Positions 9,826 to 19,622 are shown, numbered from the stretch's first letter. The stretch: DNA of 64,000 nucleotides from UPXZ01 sp047974405 (GCA_047974405.1 JBKECI010000018.1:62001-126000), one strand, 5' to 3'. Made by a program: numbers and translations. Notes: generated by a model not told the origin, from the letters alone.

Positions 9826-9883
9826 GTGGTTTTGGGTCTGCAAAGATAAGTATTATTTTGAGCTTAACAAAATATTTTCAAGC

Positions 9884-10330
9884 TTAATTTTCATCGTTTC
9901 TTGGTGGAGGAGGCATATTTTGTAGCAGTTTTCGTTTAAACATTCTTTCAGCTTTGTAATAATTGAACAAAGTTTCCGGCTTTAATGTTTTTTTTAGTCT
10001 CAAATGATACGCGCGCAACAATTGAGCCTGCTTTAGTTCAAAGTTGATATAGTCGTCGTTTAATTTGCAGTAATTGATGTTATTTTCTTTTTTGTAGTCC
10101 ATCATTACTTTTCTACGTTCTTTGTGTAATTCCCAAGTTTTTTTTTCGTAGTCTATAAATATTGGTTTTACATTATTTATTTCTTCCGGAGTGAGATTCA
10201 AATCTTTGGAAATCATTTTCCATTTTTTTTCATGCATCTCGTCCACATTAGGAAAGTTACGGTGTTTTTGAGCCTGTAGAGGTATTCCTAAAATCAGCAA
10301 TAAGGTAATTATTGTAATATTGTAATTCAT
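9884..10330 (-). CDS. Small secreted protein, possibly Spy/CpxP-like
   Basis: A 148-residue protein with a signal peptide (hydrophobic stretch to about residue 20, ending LQAQ). The mature part is highly charged and probably all-helical, with LNLTPEEINNVKPIF near residues 45-59; this resembles the LTxxQ-type helices of the Spy/CpxP family of periplasmic chaperones and metal sensors. It ends in a proline-rich PPPP tail. It is the last gene of a three-gene leftward operon with an ECF sigma factor and a single-pass membrane protein, only 12 bp after the latter. A periplasmic stress-sensing or chaperone role is inferred; the family resemblance is weak. Confidence 0.6.
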   Translation of the reverse strand: MNYNITIITLLLILGIPLQAQKHRNFPNVDEMHEKKWKMISKDLNLTPEEINNVKPIFIDYEKKTWELHKERRKVMMDYKKENNINYCKLNDDYINFELKQAQLLRAYHLRLKKTLKPETLFNYYKAERMFKRKLLQNMPPPPRNDEN

Positions 10331-10342
10331 AAATTGTTTGTT

Positions 10343-10663
10343 TTATTGTTCGCTCATATAATAGTCTATCATAGATGTTTCGTCTACTTGGGTGAGTATA
10401 TACGATTCGTAATTGTCGTCAAAAGCCAAATTTGGCTTTTGTGTCTGTATGTAGTGCGTATAGTATGTGCCACCAGATATTATCAGTCCGGTAAAAATTG
10501 CGGCTGCCACCATCCATTGTCTGATTTTTTTGAGACGGATACTCTTTGACACTGCTATTTTCTGTTCCATTTGCACCGCGAAGTTGTCAAAATAATCTTT
10601 AGGAACCGTAAACGGCAACTTTTTGTCTATCGTATCGAGAGATGTGTATTGATTGTTTTTCAT
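10343..10663 (-). CDS. Single-pass membrane protein, candidate anti-sigma or sensor partner
   Basis: A 106-residue protein. The N-terminal half (residues 1-49) is predicted cytoplasmic and contains VPKDYFDNFAVQMEQKI, a pattern common to small Bacteroidetes membrane proteins encoded next to ECF sigma factors. One membrane helix spans about residues 50-68, followed by a short periplasmic tail. No zinc-binding HxxxCxxC anti-sigma motif is present. The ECF sigma gene lies 75 bp upstream and the small secreted protein 12 bp downstream, all leftward. By position it is the likely regulator of the sigma factor; this is inference. Confidence 0.6.
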   Translation of the reverse strand: MKNNQYTSLDTIDKKLPFTVPKDYFDNFAVQMEQKIAVSKSIRLKKIRQWMVAAAIFTGLIISGGTYYTHYIQTQKPNLAFDDNYESYILTQVDETSMIDYYMSEQ

Positions 10664-10738
10664 ATTGTTTTGACTTATTACTTGTGCAATGGTTTAAAAA
10701 ACGCCTGATTTTTAACATATTGTTTTACAAAATATATT

Positions 10739-11296
10739 TTACATATTGGCATCATCGCTTTTTTCGGTTAGCATATTTTCTATTTTTTTGCTTGCGTGAT
10801 GATACGATGCTTTTAATGCTCCTACGGATGTGTCGAGTATTTCGCTCATTTGTTCGTAGCTCATATCGTCGTAAAATCTCATATTGAAGACTATTCGTTG
10901 TTTTTCGGGGAGCGAAAGAATTGCTTTTTCAAGTTTTAGTTGCGCTTCGTCTCCGTTGAAATAATTGTCTGCCTGTAGATTTTGCAACATATTTTCTTCT
11001 ACTTCCCCTATTGATAGGGTGTTGTTTTTTTTTGAGGAAAGAAATGTGAGTGTTTCATTTGTTGCAATTCTATACAGCCATGTAGAAATTTGCGAATCTC
11101 CTCTAAAATTATCCAATCCACTCCACGCTTTCATAAAAGTGTTTTGCAATAAATCGTTGGCATCATCATGAGATAGCACCATTTTTCTTATATGCCAATA
11201 CAGACGCTCCTGGTAGGTGCGAACAAGTTCGGAAAAGGCGGTGGTTTTATTTTTTCCTCGAAAATCCTGAATGAAGAGCGGGTTTGTAGTTGTCAA
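10739..11296 (-). CDS. ECF-type RNA polymerase sigma factor
   Basis: A 185-residue sigma-70 family protein with only regions 2 and 4, as in extracytoplasmic-function sigma factors. Region 2 is visible as HDDANDLLQNTFMKAW with WLYRIATN at its end; region 4 as LPEKQRIVFNMRFYDDMSYEQMSEIL with a helix-turn-helix continuing to the end. It heads a leftward operon with a membrane protein and a small secreted protein, suggesting an envelope-responsive regulon. The start is uncertain: the longest frame begins with TTG at 11296, and the overlapping TATTTTTG also looks like a -7 promoter box, so translation may begin a little further in. Regulatory targets cannot be read from this window. Confidence 0.85.
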   Translation of the reverse strand: MTTTNPLFIQDFRGKNKTTAFSELVRTYQERLYWHIRKMVLSHDDANDLLQNTFMKAWSGLDNFRGDSQISTWLYRIATNETLTFLSSKKNNTLSIGEVEENMLQNLQADNYFNGDEAQLKLEKAILSLPEKQRIVFNMRFYDDMSYEQMSEILDTSVGALKASYHHASKKIENMLTEKSDDANM

Positions 11297-11942
11297 AAAT
11301 AGATATTTTTATTATACCAAATAATTTTGTTAGAAAATATAGATTCTTTGGTAAGGGTTATTGAACCTCAAGGCAAAGATATACAATTTGTCTGATGTAC
11401 AAAAGTATGTCTGTGTCATACCTATAATTAATACATTAAATTTTCAACTAATTGGTAATAAAAATCTATTATTCCATCCCAATTTTAACCTTTTTGTAAC
11501 CAAAGCTCCCTTTAATTTATTCTTTTTTATAAGATTGGCCGTTATTTTTTAGATAAGTGAAAAATTTTGTACTATATTTTTTATTCTTTTTTGTAGATTT
11601 ATATCACAAACAACGTCCAATATTACAATACAGCTTGTTTTTAACATGCCAATGTTGTCGGATTCAAATGTTAAGTTTTTTTATGTATAAATATACTACT
11701 GATATAATAGTGTAGTTAGGTTTGTTACTTTTTACTTGTGCCGATAGTTATTTTAACGCAAACGTTTGAAATCTATTTTTAATGATTTGAACTTACTCTC
11801 CGATATTCAAAATAATTTTTAAACTACTTTTGTTAGTCCATAATCCTTGATACGACATATATTACTACGTAGGCAAGTGAATGTAGGATCATATTTTAAT
11901 ATATTTGTTGTAGAAGAATTTTTTTAATTCAAGAAAGAATCT
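11297..11942. other. Divergent intergenic region, sigma operon / malQ
   Basis: About 650 bp of AT-rich sequence with no believable gene. A TACTTTTG at 11825-11832 matches the Bacteroidetes -7 box and lies about 110 bp before malQ, giving a possible long 5' leader. No clear -33 TTTG accompanies it. The sigma operon promoter should lie near 11300-11340 on the other strand. Nothing else recognisable. Confidence 0.4.
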
Positions 11943-14633
11943 ATGAGAGTTCATTTTAATGTTTCGTATTTTACCCGATGGGGACAAAGATTGATTGTAT
12001 CCGGAAATATTCCGGAGTTAGGAAATGGAGATTATTCAAAAGCAGTATCGATGCATTTTCAAGATAAAGAAAAGTGGGCGGCAGATGTTGAAATAGCGGT
12101 ATCGGGAGCAAAAGAAATAAGATACAAATACATATTGTTTGATGAAAATACCGGTATTTATTCCGAAGAATGGGGTAACGACAGAATGATAAACATTGAA
12201 AATGGCGCAACGGCTCACGTGTTTTGTTTTGATATGTGGAATGCTTCGGGAAGTATTGAAAATGTTTTTCTGACAGCCCCTTTTCAAGACGTATTGCTCA
12301 AAAAAGGGCAATCGCCGGCAATATTCCGAACGCCATCAAAATATACCCATATATTTAAAGTAAAAGCTCCGCTGCTACACGAAAACCAGGTACTCTGTAT
12401 GGTAGGAAATTGCCCCGAGACAGGCAATTGGTCTGTGAATGAACCGGTATCGATGAATAAAAATGGAGATTTTTGGGAAGTAAAATTGGATTTGTCGAAA
12501 GTTACAACCGAAGTTAATTATAAATATGGTGTGTTTGACGTTGAAAACAATCGTTTTTTGTATTTTGAACAAGGAACGGATAGAATTGCTCCTGTCATCA
12601 ATATAAAAAATGTGTTGATACAGGTAGAAAATGGTTTTTTCCGCACCGACAACCGCTCGTGGAAAGGAGCCGGTGTAGGACTTCCCGTATTCAGTATCCG
12701 TACTCGTAAGAGTTTTGGGGTAGGAGATTTTGTTGATTTGAAACTGCTTATAGATTGGGCGACAAAGGTAGGTGTCAAACTGATTCAGGTTTTACCTCTG
12801 AACGACACTATCGGTACCCATACCGAAATAGATGTACTCCCTTATGCAGCAATCTCTGCTTTTGCACTAAATCCTCTGTTTCTCAACCTTACGGTAATGG
12901 GGACGTTGCCTCAGGAGCATGATTTGCAAGTTCAATACGTTTCCAGGCAGGCAGAACTCAACGCACAGAATTTGGTACCCTTTATGGAGGTTATTGGGTT
13001 TAAAATGCAATATGCCAAAGAACTTTATCTATCTCAAAAGGAAGAATTTCTCAATAATCCTGATTATCAAATGTTTTTTGATAAAAATAGCTATTGGCTC
13101 GTCCCTTATGCAGCATATTGCGTATTGAGAGACCAAAATAAAACCAACGATTATCGCCAATGGAAAGAATATGCCCTGTATGACAAAGCAAAAATAAAAG
13201 AATTTGTATCGCCATTACAGAGCCATTTTGACGATGTCGTCGTAAATTATTTCATTCAATATCACTTGCATCGTCAACTGTCAGATGCTACAAAATATGC
13301 TCATGAGAACAGCGTGATATTGAAAGGTGACATTCCAATAGGGGTAAACCGCAATAGTGTAGATACTTGGGTATTACCGGGACTTTTCAATATGCACATG
13401 AATGCCGGAGCGCCTCCCGATATGTTTGCTTACAAGGGGCAAAATTGGGAATTGCCCACTTACAATTGGACTGCTATGAAGACAACCGGCTTTGATTGGT
13501 GGAAAAAGAGATTTTCGCAAATGTCCAATTATTTCGATACTTTCCGCATCGACCATATTTTGGGATTTTTCCGTATTTGGGAAATTCCATCCAATCAAAT
13601 CGAAGGTATTATGGGACATCTGAACCCTTCAGTACCTATCCATATTAACGAATTTAATGAAAAAGGTATCTGGTTTGACTACAGTCGTTTTTGCAAGCCG
13701 TATATAACCGATCACCTTTTGCAAGCGCTCTTTGGAGAGCAGACCAACCAAATAAAGTCGGATTTTCTTCAGATAGAGGATGGCTGGATTTTGCGTCTAA
13801 AACCCAAATATATGAGTCAGGCATATGTGGAACAACTTTTTGAGACAGGAAAAATTTCGGAAAAAATAAAATGGGGGTTGTTTGACCTGATTTCAAATGT
13901 ATTATTTTTTGAAGCGGAAGGTTCGAACGGCACACAATTTTACCCTCGCTATGGTATGCACTTTTTAAGTTCTTATACCGATTTGGATGATTATACCAAA
14001 AATAGACTTAACGAACTTTATACCGATTATTTCTATCATCGACAGGATATTAACTGGTACAATTCCGGGATGGAAAAGCTCCCGAATTTGAAGCGCGCCA
14101 CGAATATGATGATTTGTGGCGAGGACTTGGGTATGATGACCCAGTGCGTAACTGACGTGATGAAAGAACTTGGCATACTGAGCCTTGAGGTACAACGCGC
14201 ATCAAAAAGTAATAAAATAGAATTTGCACATCCGAACACTGCTCCCTATCTTTCTGTAGTAACGCCTTCTACGCACGATATGAGTACAATACGCGGCTGG
14301 TGGGAAGAAGACCGAAGCGTAACACAACGATTCTACAACCAACAGCTCGGACATTGGGGTGAAGCGCCTTATTTCTGTGAATGGTGGATAAGTCGCGACG
14401 TGGTTTTACAGCATTTGTATTCTCCGGCGATGTGGTCTGTTTTTCAGATGCAGGACTTGCTGGGTATCTCGCCAAAGCTCCGTCGGGAAAATCCGCACGA
14501 CGAACGCATCAATGTTCCGTCAAACTCCAAGCATAGCTGGCGGTACCGGATGCATATCTATATGGAAGACCTGCTCAAAGAGACCGAATTTAATGAAGAA
14601 CTTCGTAATTTTATAAAACAATCGGGCAGATAG
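11943..14633 (+). CDS. malQ: 4-alpha-glucanotransferase with two N-terminal starch-binding modules
   Basis: An 896-residue GH77 amylomaltase that transfers alpha-1,4-glucan segments, releasing glucose from maltodextrins in the cytoplasm; no signal peptide. Two CBM20-type starch-binding modules occupy about residues 1-110 and 130-240 (VSYFTRWGQRLIVSGNIPELG and VKAPLLHENQVLCMVGNCPETG mark their starts), as in plant DPE2-type enzymes. The catalytic part shows all three GH77 acids: nucleophile Asp537 in RIDHILGFFRIWEIP, acid/base Glu727 in GEDLG, and Asp779 in THDMSTIRGWWEED. Length is normal for this two-CBM20 architecture. Together with the pullulanase at 19656 it suggests use of starch or glycogen. 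Confidence 0.95.
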   Translation: MRVHFNVSYFTRWGQRLIVSGNIPELGNGDYSKAVSMHFQDKEKWAADVEIAVSGAKEIRYKYILFDENTGIYSEEWGNDRMINIENGATAHVFCFDMWNASGSIENVFLTAPFQDVLLKKGQSPAIFRTPSKYTHIFKVKAPLLHENQVLCMVGNCPETGNWSVNEPVSMNKNGDFWEVKLDLSKVTTEVNYKYGVFDVENNRFLYFEQGTDRIAPVINIKNVLIQVENGFFRTDNRSWKGAGVGLPVFSIRTRKSFGVGDFVDLKLLIDWATKVGVKLIQVLPLNDTIGTHTEIDVLPYAAISAFALNPLFLNLTVMGTLPQEHDLQVQYVSRQAELNAQNLVPFMEVIGFKMQYAKELYLSQKEEFLNNPDYQMFFDKNSYWLVPYAAYCVLRDQNKTNDYRQWKEYALYDKAKIKEFVSPLQSHFDDVVVNYFIQYHLHRQLSDATKYAHENSVILKGDIPIGVNRNSVDTWVLPGLFNMHMNAGAPPDMFAYKGQNWELPTYNWTAMKTTGFDWWKKRFSQMSNYFDTFRIDHILGFFRIWEIPSNQIEGIMGHLNPSVPIHINEFNEKGIWFDYSRFCKPYITDHLLQALFGEQTNQIKSDFLQIEDGWILRLKPKYMSQAYVEQLFETGKISEKIKWGLFDLISNVLFFEAEGSNGTQFYPRYGMHFLSSYTDLDDYTKNRLNELYTDYFYHRQDINWYNSGMEKLPNLKRATNMMICGEDLGMMTQCVTDVMKELGILSLEVQRASKSNKIEFAHPNTAPYLSVVTPSTHDMSTIRGWWEEDRSVTQRFYNQQLGHWGEAPYFCEWWISRDVVLQHLYSPAMWSVFQMQDLLGISPKLRRENPHDERINVPSNSKHSWRYRMHIYMEDLLKETEFNEELRNFIKQSGR

Positions 14634-14739
14634 CACAATAATATATGTAAAGATTATCCGGTGGCGATAAGGGTATTGGTGAAAACACAGGCATCAAGCA
14701 TTAAATCATTGAACTACGGTAATTATAATCCGTTGATAT

Positions 14740-14908
14740 TTAGTTAAAGTAGGTTTGTCCGAGTCTGGAAACTTTACATATTATATGAATGCTTTCCATA
14801 GGCATAGTGTCTTTTGGGATAGTTACCGTTGCTTTTGTATTTTACTGTAATATTTTTGGGGTATGTACCGGCATCAGCATATTGCCATAAGTAAATGTGG
14901 ACGTAATG
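14740..14908 (-). pseudogene. Frameshifted C-terminal remnant, possibly of a DUF1593 protein
   Basis: On the minus strand, directly after the GH20 stop, one frame reads YLWQYADAGTYPKNITVKY. After a shift of frame near 14826, the next reads ATVTIPKDTMPMESIHIICKV, running to a stop at 14740. Joined, the two halves resemble the C-terminal beta-sandwich of DUF1593 (nucleoside-hydrolase-like, sugar-binding) proteins, with the W-x-Y-x-x-A-G-T-Y and T-I-H-I-x-C-x-V patterns. There is no upstream portion: the GH20 gene ends 15 bp before. I regard it as a gene relic left by deletion; the family name is tentative. Confidence 0.45.
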
Positions 14909-14924
14909 TAATGTTTTGGAAAAT

Positions 14925-17246
14925 TTACTCTATACCGATTTCGTCCACCAATATATAGCCATTTTGAGATTGGTGTCGCCTGCCTATAAGTTTGTTTTGT
15001 GCAGATACGGTAACTTTTACATATCGTGCAATCATTGGCTTGAAAGTAACTGTGTGCGCTACCACTCCTTGCCGATTGGCAAATTGGTCGTTTGTATCAG
15101 TTTCGTGCCCCGCAACTTTGATAAAGTTGTTGCCATCGGCAGAAACAGCAATGTCAATTTTATCTGCATCCATAAACTTGACGGATGTATCTACACAAGT
15201 ATGGATACTTACTTTAGAAACTTCAACGGGTACCTCCAAGTCTATTATAGCAATCATGCCATCGTTTGAAAAACCTACCCATCTGCCGTTTCTGAAATTG
15301 TCTTCTTTACTCAAAATGCCGTCATTTAGTGCGAATGCACCTCCGTAGGTAAATCTGGAAATGGGGGAGGTAAGTAAGGTTAGAGGATGAAAACTTGCTT
15401 TGTTTATCTTTATGATTTCTGAGTAAGTGCGACTTTTCTTTCCGTTGTTGCGAATAACTTTTGCTTTGATATTTACACTTGTGTCTATTTCCAAGATTTG
15501 GGTGTATTTCATCGATTGATCGGTGGGTTCCGTTCCGTCCGTTGTGTAATATATTGAGGCATTGTCAAAGGTGCTTAATTGTAACTCTATTTTTTTCTTT
15601 TCCCGATGGTGAGTTATTGAAGGTTGGACATCCAAAAAATGTTTTGCGTAGTTATAATTGTACAAATCGTATAGCCTGACTATTTCCAAAAGTCTTGTAG
15701 AAAAATCGGTGAAGTTTTTGCTCTCTTTCTGTGTCCACTGTACTTCAGATAGCGCTGCCAATCGAGGCAAAAGCATATATTCTACTTGCGAAGGGGTAAG
15801 AATGTATTCTGTCCACATATTGGCTTGCACTCCTAAAATATATTTTTTCTCCTCTGGTTTCAATTGTTTTGGTATGGGGTCGTAATGATATACCTTTTCT
15901 ATCGGTACCAATCCGCCAATGGCTAATGGTTCGTTGGAAATATCGTTGGTTTGATAATAGTCAAAGTAGAGATAATTATTGGGAGTCATAATTACGTTGT
16001 GTTTCATTTTTGCAGCTTCAATTCCTCCATTTTCGCCCCGCCATGACATAACTGTGGCGTTAGGAGCTATTTTTCCCTCCAAAATTTCGTCCCAACCGAT
16101 GATGTTTTTTCCTTTCGAATTGAGATATTTTTCCATTCGATCCATCGTATAGCTTTGCAAATAAAACTCTTTCGAGTGTTTTTCATCGTCTTTTAACCCC
16201 AATTTTTGTATCTTTAGTTGGCATTTTTCACAAGTTTTCCAACGTGTTTTGGGGCATTCGTCTCCTCCAATGTGTATGTATTTGGATGGAAAAAGGGTAC
16301 ATATTTCGGAAAAAACATCTTCTAAAAAACGGAAGGTATTTTCTTTTCCGGGGCAAAGTACCTCATCAAAAACTCCCCACTGTCTGGCAACTTTGTATGG
16401 ACCTGCCGTACAGCCCAGTTCGGGATAAGCTGTGAGAGCCGACAGCATGTGTCCGGGCATATCTATTTCGGGGATTATGGTTATGTAGCGATCTTGAGCA
16501 TATTTTACGATATCTCGAATTTGTTCTTGCGTATAATATCCTCCGTGTGGAGTTTTGTCAAATACGCCCGAATTACGACCAACAACAGTTTCCTCTCTTG
16601 TCGAACCTATTTCGGTTAGTTTTGGATATTTTTTTATCTCAATACGCCAACCCTGATCATCGGTTAAGTGCCAATGAAATGTGTTTACATTGTGCATGGC
16701 AAGTATGTCGATATAGGTTTTTACAAAATCGACAGAAAAAAAATGGCGGGCTACATCCAAATGTATCCCTCGATAATCAAAGCGGGGAACGTCGGTTACT
16801 ATTGAGGCATCGTAGCAAACTTTTGGCGAATTTAAAGATGTTGCTTTGCGCAAAGTTTGCATTCCATAAAAAACGCCCGCTTCCGAGTTTCCGGCAATTG
16901 TAATGTTCTTCTCGTTTACCGATAATTGATAAGCTTCCTTGTTTTTAGACTTTAATTTCCCAACTTTCAGAACAATGCTGTTTTTTGTATCCCCATTTTC
17001 GACAACAGAAAGTTTTTTGCCTGTTTGCCGAAAAATATAGTCTGACAAGAAAGCTGCATTTCTTGCCATTTTCTCGTTGTTCTTGGGATAGGTAATTTTT
17101 GTTTTCTCGTTTAAAGTAAAACCCTTTTCTTTTAGTGTTTCGATTTGATTAGGTAGAGGAATTACCCGAAAACTATTGGCGTATATAGAAAAATTAGTAA
17201 AAATTATGACTGCAAATACCAATAGATATGCTAATGGAGTTTTCAA
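14925..17246 (-). CDS. Beta-N-acetylhexosaminidase, GH20
   Basis: A 773-residue secreted glycoside hydrolase releasing terminal GlcNAc or GalNAc from glycans. It has a signal peptide (residues 1-24), a GH20b N-terminal domain (about 25-150), and a catalytic TIM barrel (about 155-500) with FHWHLTDDQGWRIEIKKYP and the catalytic pair Asp329-Glu330 in HIGGDECP. A chitobiase-type C-terminal module follows, marked by YYTTDGTEPT, and a discoidin (F5/8 type C)-like module at the end. The start is TTG at 17246; no ATG is available upstream and the signal peptide begins there. Probably acts in the periplasm or at the surface on host glycans or chitin-type oligosaccharides. The OPT transporter lies 73 bp upstream in the same direction. 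Confidence 0.93.
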   Translation of the reverse strand: MKTPLAYLLVFAVIIFTNFSIYANSFRVIPLPNQIETLKEKGFTLNEKTKITYPKNNEKMARNAAFLSDYIFRQTGKKLSVVENGDTKNSIVLKVGKLKSKNKEAYQLSVNEKNITIAGNSEAGVFYGMQTLRKATSLNSPKVCYDASIVTDVPRFDYRGIHLDVARHFFSVDFVKTYIDILAMHNVNTFHWHLTDDQGWRIEIKKYPKLTEIGSTREETVVGRNSGVFDKTPHGGYYTQEQIRDIVKYAQDRYITIIPEIDMPGHMLSALTAYPELGCTAGPYKVARQWGVFDEVLCPGKENTFRFLEDVFSEICTLFPSKYIHIGGDECPKTRWKTCEKCQLKIQKLGLKDDEKHSKEFYLQSYTMDRMEKYLNSKGKNIIGWDEILEGKIAPNATVMSWRGENGGIEAAKMKHNVIMTPNNYLYFDYYQTNDISNEPLAIGGLVPIEKVYHYDPIPKQLKPEEKKYILGVQANMWTEYILTPSQVEYMLLPRLAALSEVQWTQKESKNFTDFSTRLLEIVRLYDLYNYNYAKHFLDVQPSITHHREKKKIELQLSTFDNASIYYTTDGTEPTDQSMKYTQILEIDTSVNIKAKVIRNNGKKSRTYSEIIKINKASFHPLTLLTSPISRFTYGGAFALNDGILSKEDNFRNGRWVGFSNDGMIAIIDLEVPVEVSKVSIHTCVDTSVKFMDADKIDIAVSADGNNFIKVAGHETDTNDQFANRQGVVAHTVTFKPMIARYVKVTVSAQNKLIGRRHQSQNGYILVDEIGIE

Positions 17247-17319
17247 TACGAATAAAGTTTTAAAAATTGATTTTATAAAAGTATTAAAATTAATGCCGTG
17301 CTTGTTTTATTTCTAGTTA

Positions 17320-19335
17320 TTAGTCATTTTCCTTGGCTTTGAAAGATTCCCAAACAAAATAAGCGATTAGCGCTACGAACGCTATCAGTGCTGTAACTTG
17401 AGCTCCAACTCCTTCGGGATTGCTCCACACTCTCAGGTTTAAGGCTTCGGTATTGTTGGTCAGGAAAATTATTAAGGCTCCGATAACGCCAAAGAGCGCA
17501 GCACCGGCAATAAATCCGGAAGATATCAGAATCCCTCTTTGTAGGCGTGCGTTGGAGAGTTTTTTGTTTTTTGAACTTTTGGTAAACCAATGATTGAGCA
17601 AGCCACCGACAACAAGTGGCGTGTTGAGTTGCAACGGGATAAACATTCCTAAGGCAAAGGCTAGGGGAGAGATACCTAGCCAATTGACAAGTATGGAAAT
17701 AACAGCTCCTACTCCCAATAAAATCCAACTAACCCCTTGCCCCGACATAAGTGGCTCAATGATAGCTGCCATAGCATTTGCTTGCGGGGCAATCATAGGC
17801 TGTGGATGCTCCGGAGTTTGTACAAATCCGTAAGCTTGATTTAAGATAAAGATAACCGCCCCAACCGTAGCGGCAGAAACCAGCGTTCCAAGAAATTTAT
17901 ACGATTCTTGCTTGGCAGGAGTAGTTCCTAGCCAGTAACCCACTTTGAGATCGGTAACAAAGCCGCCGGCCATTGAAAGTGCAGTACAGACAATACCTCC
18001 GATAATAAGAGCGCTTACCATCCCTTGCCATCCCTTGAGCCCAACGGCAACCAAGATGACCGATGCCAAAATTAAGGTCATCAATGTCATCCCCGATACG
18101 GGATTGGTACCTACAATGGCAATGGCGTTGGCGGCAACCGTAGTAAACAAAAATGAGATGATAAGAACGGTAACGAGCGCAACAATGGCTTGTAGCAGTG
18201 TTACTTTTAGTCCAAAAAGCAAGAAAATAAATACGGCTACAAGCGTAAAAAATATGAAAAGCATCACAAACGACATTTTCAAATCTCGCTGTGTTCGTTG
18301 GGGTTTAACGGTATCTTGGGAGTTTCCCCCCATTTTGAAGGCTAATTTAAAGGCACTACCAATTACATTGGATGATTTGATGATGCCGATAATACCTGCC
18401 ATGGCTATAGCACCTATGCCGATAGGGCGGACATAGGCTGCAAAAATTTGTTCGGCGGATAGAGTGGAAAATGGATTGACACCTCCGCCAAGTGTGGCTG
18501 TAATAGCACCAATTTCATTGACTAACGGTATGAATACCAACCAAGACAATAGAGAGCCTACGGTAATGATGAGCGCGTAACGTAAACCAACTAAGTATCC
18601 AAAACTGAAAATTAAAGCGCTGACATTGAATTTGAATACCATTTTGAACTTTTCGGCAAGCACTTCACCAAAAGGGACAATACGTGTGGTTATCTCTTCG
18701 CTCCAAAGCTTAAAAGCCGAAAAACAGAAATCAAAAAGACCGCCGATTAATCCGCTAACAACAAGTAACTTTGCTTGACTTCCCCCTTTTTCTCCTGTCA
18801 TCAATATCTCGGTAGTGGCAGTAGCCTCAGGGAAAGGAAGTTTACCGTGCATATCTTTTACAAAATATTTTCTGAAGGGGATAAGAAATAAAATACCCAA
18901 AAAACCACCTAATAACGAGGAAAAGAATATCTGCCAAAAATTAACTTGAATTTCGGGATATTTGTGTTGCAATATATACAGTCCGGGTATTGTAAAAACA
19001 GCTCCGGCTACAATTACGCCCGATGCTGCGCCTATGGATTGTATGATGACGTTTTGTCCCAAAGCATTTTTTTTGCGCGCTGCCGCCGAAGCACCTACTG
19101 CTATAATCGAAATAGGAATTGCCGCTTCAAAAACTTGTCCGATTTTTAATCCGGAATAAGCTGCGGCGGCCGAAAAAACAACAGCCATCAGTAATCCCAT
19201 CCCAACAGACCAAGCTGTGATTTCGGGAAAAACTTTGTTAGTCGGCATAACTGGTTTATATTCCTCGTCGCCTTTCAACTCCCGGTAGGCATTTTCGGGA
19301 AGTTCGGATATTTTTTCTTGATGTTGTTGTTCCAT
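17320..19335 (-). CDS. OPT family oligopeptide transporter
   Basis: A 671-residue integral membrane protein with about 14-16 hydrophobic helices. The family's first-helix region is clear (ITAWSVGMGLLMAVVFSAAA, then YSGLKIGQVFEAAIPISI), as are the GGLFDFCFSAFKLW and GGFVTDLKVGYWLGTTPAKQ segments. OPT proteins are proton-coupled importers of peptides or metal chelates in the inner membrane; bacterial members commonly take oligopeptides, but the substrate here is not determinable. It precedes the GH20 gene by 73 bp in the same direction, so they may share a transcript. A copy of the dispersed repeat begins 52 bp upstream of its start codon. Confidence 0.92.
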   Translation of the reverse strand: MEQQHQEKISELPENAYRELKGDEEYKPVMPTNKVFPEITAWSVGMGLLMAVVFSAAAAYSGLKIGQVFEAAIPISIIAVGASAAARKKNALGQNVIIQSIGAASGVIVAGAVFTIPGLYILQHKYPEIQVNFWQIFFSSLLGGFLGILFLIPFRKYFVKDMHGKLPFPEATATTEILMTGEKGGSQAKLLVVSGLIGGLFDFCFSAFKLWSEEITTRIVPFGEVLAEKFKMVFKFNVSALIFSFGYLVGLRYALIITVGSLLSWLVFIPLVNEIGAITATLGGGVNPFSTLSAEQIFAAYVRPIGIGAIAMAGIIGIIKSSNVIGSAFKLAFKMGGNSQDTVKPQRTQRDLKMSFVMLFIFFTLVAVFIFLLFGLKVTLLQAIVALVTVLIISFLFTTVAANAIAIVGTNPVSGMTLMTLILASVILVAVGLKGWQGMVSALIIGGIVCTALSMAGGFVTDLKVGYWLGTTPAKQESYKFLGTLVSAATVGAVIFILNQAYGFVQTPEHPQPMIAPQANAMAAIIEPLMSGQGVSWILLGVGAVISILVNWLGISPLAFALGMFIPLQLNTPLVVGGLLNHWFTKSSKNKKLSNARLQRGILISSGFIAGAALFGVIGALIIFLTNNTEALNLRVWSNPEGVGAQVTALIAFVALIAYFVWESFKAKEND

Positions 19336-19387
19336 AAAAATGTGAAATCTGAAGTTTGTGAATAGCTTTAATTGAATTTGTGAAAAT

Positions 19388-19480
19388 TAAGTAGCAATAT
19401 AGATTTAGGCATAAACCACCAGGCTTATTATCTAATAGTTATCTTTGAAAAATATAAAATTAATCATTTTGTATAACTTA
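19388..19480 (+). repeat. Dispersed intergenic repeat, copy B
   Basis: About 93 bp from TAAGTAGCAATATAG to the inverted ACTTA at 19476-19480. It contains the shared core CTTATTATCTAATAGTTATC (from 19424) and then TTTGAAAAATATAAAATTAA. It lies 52 bp upstream of the OPT start codon and is antisense to that gene. Confidence 0.6.
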
Positions 19481-19576
19481 AAAGTAACAAATATACAATT
19501 TTTATTCAACATTGCAATTTTGATGTGTGAATTTCGAGTGTTTTTATGTGTAAAAATTTGATGGCTAGCTATAATA

Positions 19577-19622
19577 AAGAGGGACACAAATCGCCAACAG
19601 AGATTTACGCCCCTTTTTTATT
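19577..19622. terminator. Possible terminator downstream of the pullulanase gene
   Basis: An imperfect inverted repeat, AAGAGGGACACAAATC against GATTTACGCCCCTTTT, with a short loop and a T-run on the plus side. It lies about 35 bp beyond the pullulanase stop. The stem has mismatches, so this is a modest call. Confidence 0.4.

Noticed and set aside
11361..11552. 63-residue ORF upstream of malQ
   Set aside because: AT-driven, no ribosome-binding context, no recognisable features; lies in a promoter-like intergenic region.
14916..15269. 117-residue plus-strand ORF at the GH20 3' end
   Set aside because: Antisense shadow of the GH20 discoidin-like module, with no start context.
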